Shown piece after piece: positions 6,992 through 13,619 of a stretch of 20,261 nucleotides of DNA. The stretch comes from a virus. The notes under the pieces are model-generated. The model saw only the letters and a program-made list of their open reading frames with translations, was not told the origin of the DNA and did no database searches. The translations under genes and the position numbers were made by a program. Every line of letters begins with the position of its first letter. The first letter of the stretch is position 1. Location: positions 1 through 20,261 of the IMG/VR virus record IMGVR_UViG_3300025154_000418. One strand, 5' to 3'.

Positions 6992-8206
6992 CTAAAACAA
7001 ACTCTTTACCTGTATAATCATTCCGTCCTGACTAACAATTTCTTCATCCAAACTCTTACACCAAATCTTAATGCTACCTAAATTATTACCCTTAATTTCA
7101 CAAGTATTATTAACTGCATTTTGTGATGTAATAACCGCTAATGAAGTTGGTAAATTATCAATCCCTGTTAACCAGAAAGATGATTCTTTAACTATAGATA
7201 AACCATTATTTTTGAATACTGCTAAATATTCTTTAGTATAAGTTTTAATTATTGATGTACTACCACTAATTTCAACTGTTTTATTCTCAATAGAAACTTC
7301 CACAATTTCAACATTAATCTCATCCATTACACTAAGATCATTTTCCATTTTACAACTAAATACAACATTTCCAACATCTAAAATTGTCACAACTCCTGTA
7401 ATTGAATTTATAGTTGCTTTAGCAATATTACTACTACTAAACAACAAATTAGGCATAGGAGAAGCAATTATTCCATCTATTTTTACTTGTGCATTAATTG
7501 TTAATTGATCATTTTCATTGACTTGAATTAAATCTCCATTTAAAATAGTAAGAGAATAAGATGGAATTATTTGCTCAACTTCACTATATACCATCTTAAT
7601 CAACAATAAACCATTCACAGTAATATCATTAATGTCCGTAACCGTATAATTCCTCAATCCAATTTTGAACACGTAGTTCATTGGAATTTGCCTAGTAATA
7701 GATGTATTGCTTATTTGTATTGCGACTTCTGAATCTAAAGTTGATATTATTTTTTGTTCATCTAGGGAGATTGAGCCTTTTGAGATTATGCATGGGATAG
7801 AGTGGAGGGTTGAGGTTGAGTCATAGAATTGGAGGGTGTTATTACATCTCTCAATAATACAAGAACTAGTTGGAGATTCTATTGTTCCTCCGTCAGTACA
7901 TATCCAATATGAATCATTAAATTTATATATGTCTCCTATTAATGTCGAGACACTACTATCTTTAAAAATAACTTTTCTAAAATCATTTGATACACTAGTT
8001 TTTAGTTTTAATTCATATGGTGTATCTAATCTTACAATTATTTCTTCATATAAACCTGTTGTATTATTCATTTTCTGAATCGTATAAATATTAGATGCAT
8101 TTTCGAATTGATCATCTACCATAGCTTGTAAATCATCCCAATACATTTCCTTTGGAGATGATGGAGCAATAGTTAAATAAGCATTATAATATTTAAGTGT
8201 TATGAT
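6992..8206 (-). CDS. head-closure (stopper)-like protein with C-terminal bacterial Ig-like domains; probable ATC start
   Basis: 404 residues with the start I prefer, or 384 from ATG 8146. The first about 215 residues look like a neck connector: EMYWDDLQAMVDDQF, then beta segments including GLRNYTVTDINDITVNGLLL. Residues about 218-310 resemble a Big_2 Ig-like domain (ILNGDLIQVNENDQLTINAQ; SSNIAKATINSITGVVTIL). A second Ig-like domain follows to the end. The ATG at 8146 has AAAGGA only one base away. A much better site, AAAGGAG (8214-8220), sits 7 bases before an in-frame ATC at 8204-8206. The frame from there (ITLKYYNAYLTIAPSSPKE) reads like protein. The ribosome binding site lies inside the inverted repeat 8154-8217. 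The Ig domains may be displayed on the virion surface at the neck. Confidence 0.7.
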   Translation of the reverse strand: MITLKYYNAYLTIAPSSPKEMYWDDLQAMVDDQFENASNIYTIQKMNNTTGLYEEIIVRLDTPYELKLKTSVSNDFRKVIFKDSSVSTLIGDIYKFNDSYWICTDGGTIESPTSSCIIERCNNTLQFYDSTSTLHSIPCIISKGSISLDEQKIISTLDSEVAIQISNTSITRQIPMNYVFKIGLRNYTVTDINDITVNGLLLIKMVYSEVEQIIPSYSLTILNGDLIQVNENDQLTINAQVKIDGIIASPMPNLLFSSSNIAKATINSITGVVTILDVGNVVFSCKMENDLSVMDEINVEIVEVSIENKTVEISGSTSIIKTYTKEYLAVFKNNGLSIVKESSFWLTGIDNLPTSLAVITSQNAVNNTCEIKGNNLGSIKIWCKSLDEEIVSQDGMIIQVKSLF

Positions 8207-8217
8207 CCATCATCTCC
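8154..8217 (-). promoter_or_regulatory. 12-bp inverted repeat covering a ribosome binding site
   Basis: GGAGATGATGGA (8154-8165) and TCCATCATCTCC (8206-8217) are perfect complements with a 40-base loop. On the minus-strand RNA the upstream arm contains the Shine-Dalgarno core GGAG of the stopper-like gene. The downstream arm lies within the extended reading frame, encoding part of APSSP. If it folds, it would hide the ribosome binding site. Confidence 0.55.
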
Positions 8218-8227
8218 TTTATTGCTA

Positions 8228-8680
8228 TTAGGCATAATTACCACTGTTCCAAGATTCCCAATTAATATTTTTTAAACTATAAACTGTCGTTGTTTGATTT
8301 ATCCGTTCAATTAAGATATTCTGAACATCAATTTTTGCTTTTAAATTATTAGCATTTGAATACATTTTAAAGTCCGTATCGCTCAAGAAATTCTGAAGCT
8401 GTGTCACATCTAGTATTTTAGTAGTCATCCATTCAATTACAGTTAAATCACTTAGAATAACTTTTTCAGATAATGTTAAAGTAGGTGTAAAAGTGCTTGT
8501 TACTAAATCTACATCCTCTAAATTCTGTTTGCATTCATAAAACTTAGGTATAGACTTAACCACATACCCACCCATCAATACTTTAAAATCATCTATAGAA
8601 ATATTATATAATTGATCTAATTTATAATCTCTAAAACTAAGAACTGCCAAGTCTATTATCTCATCAAATGAAGTTCCAAT
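8228..8680 (-). CDS. head-tail connector / adaptor protein, ATT start
   Basis: 150 residues from ATT 8680, or 140 from TTG 8650. The TTG has no ribosome binding site. The ATT is preceded by AAAGGGTGTGAT, a near-consensus site 4 bases away, and an in-frame TAA at 8681-8683 excludes anything further upstream. The ten added residues (GTSFDEIID before LAVLSF) complete the amphipathic first helix expected of this connector type. The rest, DYKLDQLYNISIDDFKVLMG, SEKVILSDLTVIEWMT and LSDTDFKMYSNANNLKAK, is helical and typical of phage adaptor proteins that sit on the portal. It lies 14 bases from the previous gene's stop, two genes after the major capsid gene, as expected for an adaptor. Confidence 0.75.
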   Translation of the reverse strand: MGTSFDEIIDLAVLSFRDYKLDQLYNISIDDFKVLMGGYVVKSIPKFYECKQNLEDVDLVTSTFTPTLTLSEKVILSDLTVIEWMTTKILDVTQLQNFLSDTDFKMYSNANNLKAKIDVQNILIERINQTTTVYSLKNINWESWNSGNYA

Positions 8681-8694
8681 TTAAATCACACCCT

Positions 8695-9390
8695 TTATCC
8701 CACCTGAATTTGCTTATATTCTTCAGCTATCTCGACAATACTCCTTGTATAAATTCTACTTAGGGCATCAACTTTATTTAAATCAATATCTTCTCCATTA
8801 GCTATTTTTCTTGCAATAATTGAAACAATCTGCTCTTTTTGCATCTCTGTAGAATTATTAAACAATTCAACCATTTCTTTACGATTATAATCTAAAAGTT
8901 TTTCAATAATTTCTTTAGATAATAGATTTTGATATATATCATATAAACCATGATTTGCAATTACATTATCGTCACAAATGTAGAATAATCCCATTTCTGC
9001 AAAACGATTTTGATAATGAAGAATGTCTGCTAAATCAGCATATATAATATTTTTTGTCTCACCAAATTTATCAAATTGATAAGGTTTTCCTTGCCCATAT
9101 TGTGCTGTTGTTAAAACTAAAATACCATCTGTAAGAGAAATAACCTTTATTCTTTTGCTTGAATGAATTTCTCCATATTCTTCTTTTGGTTGAGGTTTAA
9201 AAATAGGAACTTCAATTTCTTCTTTTGCTACTTCTATTTTATCTTCTTTAGATGCAATTAGAGATTTTACTAGATTTTTTAATTCATCTAATTCACTCTC
9301 TAAATCTTCATAAGATTTTTGATTTTGTTTTTGTTCTATAACAATTTCTTTGGTTTGAGGAATATTTTCTTTCTTTGGTCTTCCTGCCAT
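8695..9390 (-). CDS. virion-associated protein of unknown function with AT-hook-like N-terminus
   Basis: 231 residues. It begins MAGRPKKEN, an AT-hook-like GRP tripeptide followed by lysines. A charged coiled coil (about 15-65; SYEDLESELDELKNLVKSL) comes next, then a globular domain from about 80: IKVISLTDGILVLTT, KPYQFDKFGETKNIIYADL and a helical tail with VDALSRIYTRSIVEIAEEY. The globular domain is of a type common just after capsid genes in Bacillota phages; I know of no assigned function. AGGAAG lies about 10 bases before the ATG. It comes after a terminator that separates it from the capsid gene. The DNA-binding suggestion rests only on the N-terminal motif. Confidence 0.7.
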   Translation of the reverse strand: MAGRPKKENIPQTKEIVIEQKQNQKSYEDLESELDELKNLVKSLIASKEDKIEVAKEEIEVPIFKPQPKEEYGEIHSSKRIKVISLTDGILVLTTAQYGQGKPYQFDKFGETKNIIYADLADILHYQNRFAEMGLFYICDDNVIANHGLYDIYQNLLSKEIIEKLLDYNRKEMVELFNNSTEMQKEQIVSIIARKIANGEDIDLNKVDALSRIYTRSIVEIAEEYKQIQVG

Positions 9391-9452
9391 ATTTAATTTT
9401 CTTCCTTCCGTGTAAATAAATTTGTAGTAATAGAAATATTAAATAATAAAGA

Positions 9453-9484
9453 AGAGATGCAATTAAAATTAGAAATGCATCTCT
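9453..9484 (-). terminator. intrinsic terminator after the major capsid gene
   Basis: On the minus strand AGAGATGCA, a 14-base loop and TGCATCTCT form a perfect 9-bp stem followed by TCTTTATTATTT. It starts 21 bases after the capsid stop codon, a common place for partial termination that leaves capsid mRNA in excess. Confidence 0.7.
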
Positions 9485-9504
9485 ATATTTATTTTACCTA
9501 TTGT

Positions 9505-10596
9505 TTAAGGTAGGGTTATCAATCCAGCTAAAGAATTTGTCGCAACAATTGTTGTCCAGTTCTTTTTAAGAGTAGTAGATTGAGTTAGGTTGGCATTATC
9601 ATATACTCCACTTGTAACACTGGTTGTTGCTCCTTCTAAACACAATTTAATGATTTTTTGACTAGAAGGTGATAATACATAAACTCTGGTGTCATCAAGC
9701 AATAGTTGGAAAGGATTTTTGAAATCTGCAACTTGTGGGATAACTAGGGCATCTGACCCAAAAATAGTTCTTGTATATCCCAATTTTACATATTCAGAAT
9801 CAAGGGTGTAGCGATAGTTGGCATCTTGGGGCAAAATTTTTGAAAGGGCAATCTGTGTACCAACGAAAATACTTTTTGCTCCCATATTATAAGTAGTAAT
9901 CTTTTGTGCAAGATTTACAGCAGCATCTTGGCTATATCCAACTACTTTAGTTCCTGCAACACCAGTAGCAAGATTTGTCATAGCAGTATTAAAAGCGCTA
10001 TAAGCATCTACAGTCATTTGAGTTTCGATAGATCTTACTGCTTTCATGGTAAATTCTGCAAGGTTTTCTTCCCCTGCAAGTACACGATACAAACTAACTT
10101 GAACTGTAATATCATGCTCTTCAGGAATAGCAGTAACCATTCCATCAAATTGTTTGTGAACTTCAGATGTTCTCTTGCCTCTGCCTGCTTTAGAAATTAC
10201 AAACAAATCACGAGGTTTTACTCTGAAGCTAAAACTAGATGCCATTTCTCCTGTGATTACATCTGTATATAATCCCATTGAATCAATCAATGTCTCAGGT
10301 AAGATCATATCAATCATCGCAGAAATTACAGAAAACGTTGCCCAATTAAATGTAGGATGAGAAGCCCATACTTCTGGTTTAAACTCACTCATATTTCCAA
10401 GACCAGATACGCGAGAAATTTCTCCTAACAACGCCTTGTGCATTTTTGCACCTTTTTCATCAAAAGAAATTGTATTGTCAAACTGAACCTTCGTATTTCC
10501 ATTGATAGAACGATAATGATTAAAATAATCTCTGAAAGCCTCATAAACTTCTGTTTTTCCTTGTGAAAATGTCATTACACTAGCTGGAATTTTCAT
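9505..10596 (-). CDS. major capsid protein
   Basis: 363 residues with a strong AAGGAGG ribosome binding site and an ATG start. It has the length and the mixed alpha/beta pattern of HK97-fold capsid subunits. An N-terminal helical arm (about 1-60) is followed by WASHPTFNWATFSVISAMI and then SFSFRVKPRDLFVISKAGRG as an E-loop-like segment. A helical P-domain stretch (EENLAEFTMKAVRSIETQM) and a C-terminal A-domain-like part (NPFQLLLDDTRVYVLSPSS) complete it. It is encoded after a protease-scaffold and two head-accessory genes, and a terminator follows. The identity rests mainly on gene order, length and overall character; there is no single diagnostic motif. Confidence 0.8.
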   Translation of the reverse strand: MKIPASVMTFSQGKTEVYEAFRDYFNHYRSINGNTKVQFDNTISFDEKGAKMHKALLGEISRVSGLGNMSEFKPEVWASHPTFNWATFSVISAMIDMILPETLIDSMGLYTDVITGEMASSFSFRVKPRDLFVISKAGRGKRTSEVHKQFDGMVTAIPEEHDITVQVSLYRVLAGEENLAEFTMKAVRSIETQMTVDAYSAFNTAMTNLATGVAGTKVVGYSQDAAVNLAQKITTYNMGAKSIFVGTQIALSKILPQDANYRYTLDSEYVKLGYTRTIFGSDALVIPQVADFKNPFQLLLDDTRVYVLSPSSQKIIKLCLEGATTSVTSGVYDNANLTQSTTLKKNWTTIVATNSLAGLITLP

Positions 10597-10661
10597 ATTG
10601 TTAAATCCTCCTTATTATTTTTGATATTATGTAGTATTAATATTTATTATTTGTTTATTGA

Positions 10662-11204
10662 TTAAGAATTTGCGCTCGAAGCCCAAGCAAGAGCATACTG
10701 ACCATCTGCACCAACTGCAAAAGTATTAGAACCAATTGTTCCGGTAATACCAGGAGCAGTCATTGTAAGAATATCTCCAACCATTGGTTTGAAAGCAGAC
10801 AACATATCTCCTGCAATATTTACAAAATTTCTAACATCAGGATCGATACCCTTAAACTTATTTGTTCCAGAAATAGTTACAACCACTTCAGGAGAATAAG
10901 CCATCCAAAGTCCAGTCGAATTATCTGCAACTTCAAATTGATAAGCAAGTGTACGTTGATTTCCAATGCTTCCATCGGCAATAGAAATATATGTCGTTCC
11001 TACCAATTTAAGAGAGATTTTTAATCCACTTCCAGTAGCAGGTTGAGTTGCTGTCCACACTTCACCTTCACCTGCAGTAGTAGATTTTGTAGCCAAGTAA
11101 AAAATATGCCCATTGTCAAGATTAGCAGCACACACTGCACTTCTATTTAGTGAATCAACATTTGTAGCTTGTACGCCATTTTGTATTAATACGGTATTTG
11201 CCAT
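10662..11204 (-). CDS. capsid decoration / head accessory protein, probable
   Basis: 180 residues, Ala, Gly, Thr and Ser-rich, with one Cys. The composition and strand pattern are those of a beta-barrel decoration protein (KISLKLVGTTYISIADGS; YQFEVADNSTGLWMAYSPE). A good GGAGGTAAT ribosome binding site precedes the ATG. It lies between a small coiled-coil gene and the major capsid gene, where decoration or stabilising proteins are usual. A capsid surface role is inferred from position and composition. Confidence 0.65.
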   Translation of the reverse strand: MANTVLIQNGVQATNVDSLNRSAVCAANLDNGHIFYLATKSTTAGEGEVWTATQPATGSGLKISLKLVGTTYISIADGSIGNQRTLAYQFEVADNSTGLWMAYSPEVVVTISGTNKFKGIDPDVRNFVNIAGDMLSAFKPMVGDILTMTAPGITGTIGSNTFAVGADGQYALAWASSANS

Positions 11205-11235
11205 TGTTTATTACCTCCATTTTTTATTTTTATTA

Positions 11236-11391
11236 TTAAATTACTTCCATTTGATTTATCCAATAATTAACTTCTTGAATTGCTCCACCAATAGCATTCA
11301 TATCTGCCATTGCTTGTTCTATTTTTTGTTGAGTATCTTGGAATTGAGCGTTAAGTAAATTTAAACGTTCATTTAATAATTCAATATCCAA
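11236..11391 (-). CDS. small coiled-coil phage protein, 51 residues, TTG start
   Basis: Found by reading the 200-bp gap between the two head-accessory genes. TTG 11391 follows AGGAG by 9 bases; the previous in-frame stop (TGA) is only two codons upstream. The product runs MDIELLNERLNLLNAQFQDT, then QQKIEQAMADMNAIGGAIQE and ends VNYWINQMEVI. It is almost wholly helical with heptad-like Leu/Ile/Met spacing. Short coiled-coil proteins with an N-AI-GAIQ-like centre occur among head genes of many phages, usually unannotated. The role is unknown; it may help assembly or trimerise a neighbouring fibre. It ends 32 bases before the decoration gene, whose ribosome binding site follows. Confidence 0.75.
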   Translation of the reverse strand: MDIELLNERLNLLNAQFQDTQQKIEQAMADMNAIGGAIQEVNYWINQMEVI

Positions 11392-11406
11392 CCAAATTCA
11401 CTCCTA

Positions 11407-12093
11407 TTATGCTACTACTGCATATTGCCATTTTGAGCCATCAGACATAAACAATTTACCTACTCCAGTTGCGTGTGTAGTAAATCCAAGAGATCCAGCA
11501 GGAGCAGTTGTAGTTGTTGAATTAACCGTAATAGCTGTTGTTAAAGATACAAGATATGCTCCATTACTAAATTTAACATCAGCTGTAGGCACTGTTCCAT
11601 CAGAACCAATTTCAATACCTAATACTGTTGTTGCAGTTCCCTCATTTACAACTTCGACAAATAAGCCCTTAACTACACCTACTGTTGCATCTGCATAATT
11701 TTTTGCTTTAATATAGGCTCCTTGAATTGTATTAGCACCTGTATTAACTAGTTTATTAATAACTCTAAAATCTGCACCTGTGTCAGTTTGTGTACCAGTT
11801 GCAACTGAAGTTCTACCAAAACATGCCATAACTCCAGTTGTCGGTTTTGCAGGATCGCCGAAACCATAAGCAGTTGTTCCTGTAATATCACCAATTGCAA
11901 ATAATTTATGGTAATTAACCCCTACAGTTGTTGCCGATGCCGTTGGTTCAAAATATGCTTTTGTTAATGTTGTTCCTGATAAACTATTTGGAGTCATTAC
12001 TTGAAATCCTTGAATAAGAGTACCTAATGTTGCATTTTGTGCAGATCTATTCATTCTGTTTAACCCTACTTTTACACTATCAGTAATTGCCAT
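11407..12093 (-). CDS. head fibre-like virion protein
   Basis: 228 residues starting at ATG after AAAGGAGGTAAA. The N-terminus is short and helical (TDSVKVGLNRMNRSAQNATL); the rest is a Thr, Gly, Ala and Val-rich beta structure. The C-terminus, APAGSLGFTTHATGVGKLFM then SDGSKWQYAVVA, matches a tip motif I associate with phage head fibre and surface-fibre proteins (a Gly-Ser-Leu start, a K-LF-SDGSKW end). It is encoded between the protease-scaffold and the capsid gene and followed by a coiled-coil miniprotein. A tail-fibre-like adhesion role on the capsid is likely; the ligand is unknown. Confidence 0.65.
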   Translation of the reverse strand: MAITDSVKVGLNRMNRSAQNATLGTLIQGFQVMTPNSLSGTTLTKAYFEPTASATTVGVNYHKLFAIGDITGTTAYGFGDPAKPTTGVMACFGRTSVATGTQTDTGADFRVINKLVNTGANTIQGAYIKAKNYADATVGVVKGLFVEVVNEGTATTVLGIEIGSDGTVPTADVKFSNGAYLVSLTTAITVNSTTTTAPAGSLGFTTHATGVGKLFMSDGSKWQYAVVA

Positions 12094-12119
12094 TATTTAT
12101 TTACCTCCTTTACTTAAAA

Positions 12120-13619
12120 TTAAATTTTGTCCCAAAGACTTTTAGATTCTGTCTTATTATTTTCATTTACAAAAGGTAATCCAACTTTCATAATTCCATC
12201 ATTGTTAGTTTTACCTTTTGAAAAACTAAATGCTTCTGCCTTAACTTTATTTACCCAAATATTAAGATCACTTGCACAAAAATTCTTAGCATCTTCACGC
12301 AATTCTTCCATTTGTTCTTTTGGCATAGATTCCATAACTTCTGTAAGTGTATATTCAATTACAGACAACATTTCTTTTTCTTCAATGTCTGATTTGAATT
12401 TTTTAAGTTGCTCATTTTCTGACATATAAATAGCCATTTGATCTTCAGAAGTAGACATTTTAGCAGTCATTTCAGACATTTGTACTTCTAGTGCAGAATA
12501 TTTATTGTACATTTCTTCATATTTTTCAGACATATCTGTATATTTTGCTTGAAAATTATCTTCATCTTCTTTGGGAATAACTTCTTCTGCCATAGTTTCT
12601 TCAGTCATTTTTTCTTCAAGTACAACCTCTTCAGCCATTTGTTCTTTGCTTTCTTCTGCTAATACTTTATCAGTTTCAGCTTGTTTATCAGCAAGTTCTG
12701 CTTGTGCTACTGCTTCCACGTTAGCATCTGCTCCCATTTCTTCTTGCTGTTCATTTTCTATAACTTCAAGTTTTTCAATTTCTTCTGTAGGCACTATTTC
12801 TTCCTCCTTCTTTACTTCTTCAAACTTTTCTGTTTGTGGATTAATTATGTTTTCAGCCCATTCTAAAGATTCAAACCCTCCTAAAAGATATTGTGCGGTT
12901 TCAGTTTTTGTCTTAGCTGAAAACTTTATTATGTTATGCAACAAATCTAAACTTACAAATTCATTATTTATTAATTGATTTGCAATGCCTACATTTACAG
13001 CAGTAGCACCTTTGGGATTGTTTTGTTTAAGAAAAATTCCTTTTTCTGCATTTTGTTTGACAATAGATGGTATTTTAAAATCATACATAAGGTGTTCAAT
13101 CTCTTCTTTAACCTTAGAAAAAGATAAAACTTCTGCTCTCGCGTTCTCAATGGCCGGAGTAGTGGAAATTAAGGTTATACCACTAAATATAAACGATTCA
13201 ATTGAATTATTGTCACCTGATTCTACAACTATAATTTCCATACTAAGATTTTGTATTTGATCCCTATCTAAAACAAAAGCGACATCTTTTGCGTATCTAC
13301 ACCATATAATTCCATCTGCACAAAGCCATCGTTTACCTTCTTCATCTTTTTCATAAAAAATATCATTATCGCATAAAACCACGCCAACTGGAACTTCATC
13401 TAATTCGTGTCCCATTAATTGCTGACTATAACGATTGTATTTGGCTACTACTGGTTTTCCTATTAAAGTTGGTCTTGCATTTTCAATAGCTGTCCAAGGT
13501 ATAGGTTTTTCATGTTGATTATCTCCTTCTGATACAATCCAAAGACGCACTTTCATAAGTTCACTATTAGAAATATCCATTAAATCAAATTTATTTATTG
13601 CAAATGATAATTTATTCAT
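12120..13619 (-). CDS. prohead protease fused to scaffold, with an embedded conserved domain
   Basis: 499 residues. Residues about 1-168 look like a prohead maturation protease of the S78/XkdF kind: LIGKPVVAKYNRYSQQLMGHE with candidate catalytic H71, and NLSMEI with candidate S126. Residues about 182-259 (IPSIVKQNAEKGIF; VGIANQLINNEFVSLDLL; LLGGFESLEWAENII) resemble a small domain found inserted in phage protease and portal-type proteins. Residues 262-350 are a Glu-rich linker. Residues about 355-430 are a strong coiled coil, the likely scaffold, followed by a C-terminal capsid-binding-like tail. The ATG overlaps the end of the homing endonuclease gene by 8 bases, and its AAGGAGGTGA site lies inside that gene. 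The scaffold should be cut during maturation. Confidence 0.8.
   Translation of the reverse strand: MNKLSFAINKFDLMDISNSELMKVRLWIVSEGDNQHEKPIPWTAIENARPTLIGKPVVAKYNRYSQQLMGHELDEVPVGVVLCDNDIFYEKDEEGKRWLCADGIIWCRYAKDVAFVLDRDQIQNLSMEIIVVESGDNNSIESFIFSGITLISTTPAIENARAEVLSFSKVKEEIEHLMYDFKIPSIVKQNAEKGIFLKQNNPKGATAVNVGIANQLINNEFVSLDLLHNIIKFSAKTKTETAQYLLGGFESLEWAENIINPQTEKFEEVKKEEEIVPTEEIEKLEVIENEQQEEMGADANVEAVAQAELADKQAETDKVLAEESKEQMAEEVVLEEKMTEETMAEEVIPKEDEDNFQAKYTDMSEKYEEMYNKYSALEVQMSEMTAKMSTSEDQMAIYMSENEQLKKFKSDIEEKEMLSVIEYTLTEVMESMPKEQMEELREDAKNFCASDLNIWVNKVKAEAFSFSKGKTNNDGIMKVGLPFVNENNKTESKSLWDKI

Noticed and set aside
12571-12978. 135-codon plus-strand frame inside the protease-scaffold gene
   Set aside because: The low-complexity Ser-rich product is the antisense of the Glu-rich linker; there is no ribosome binding site.
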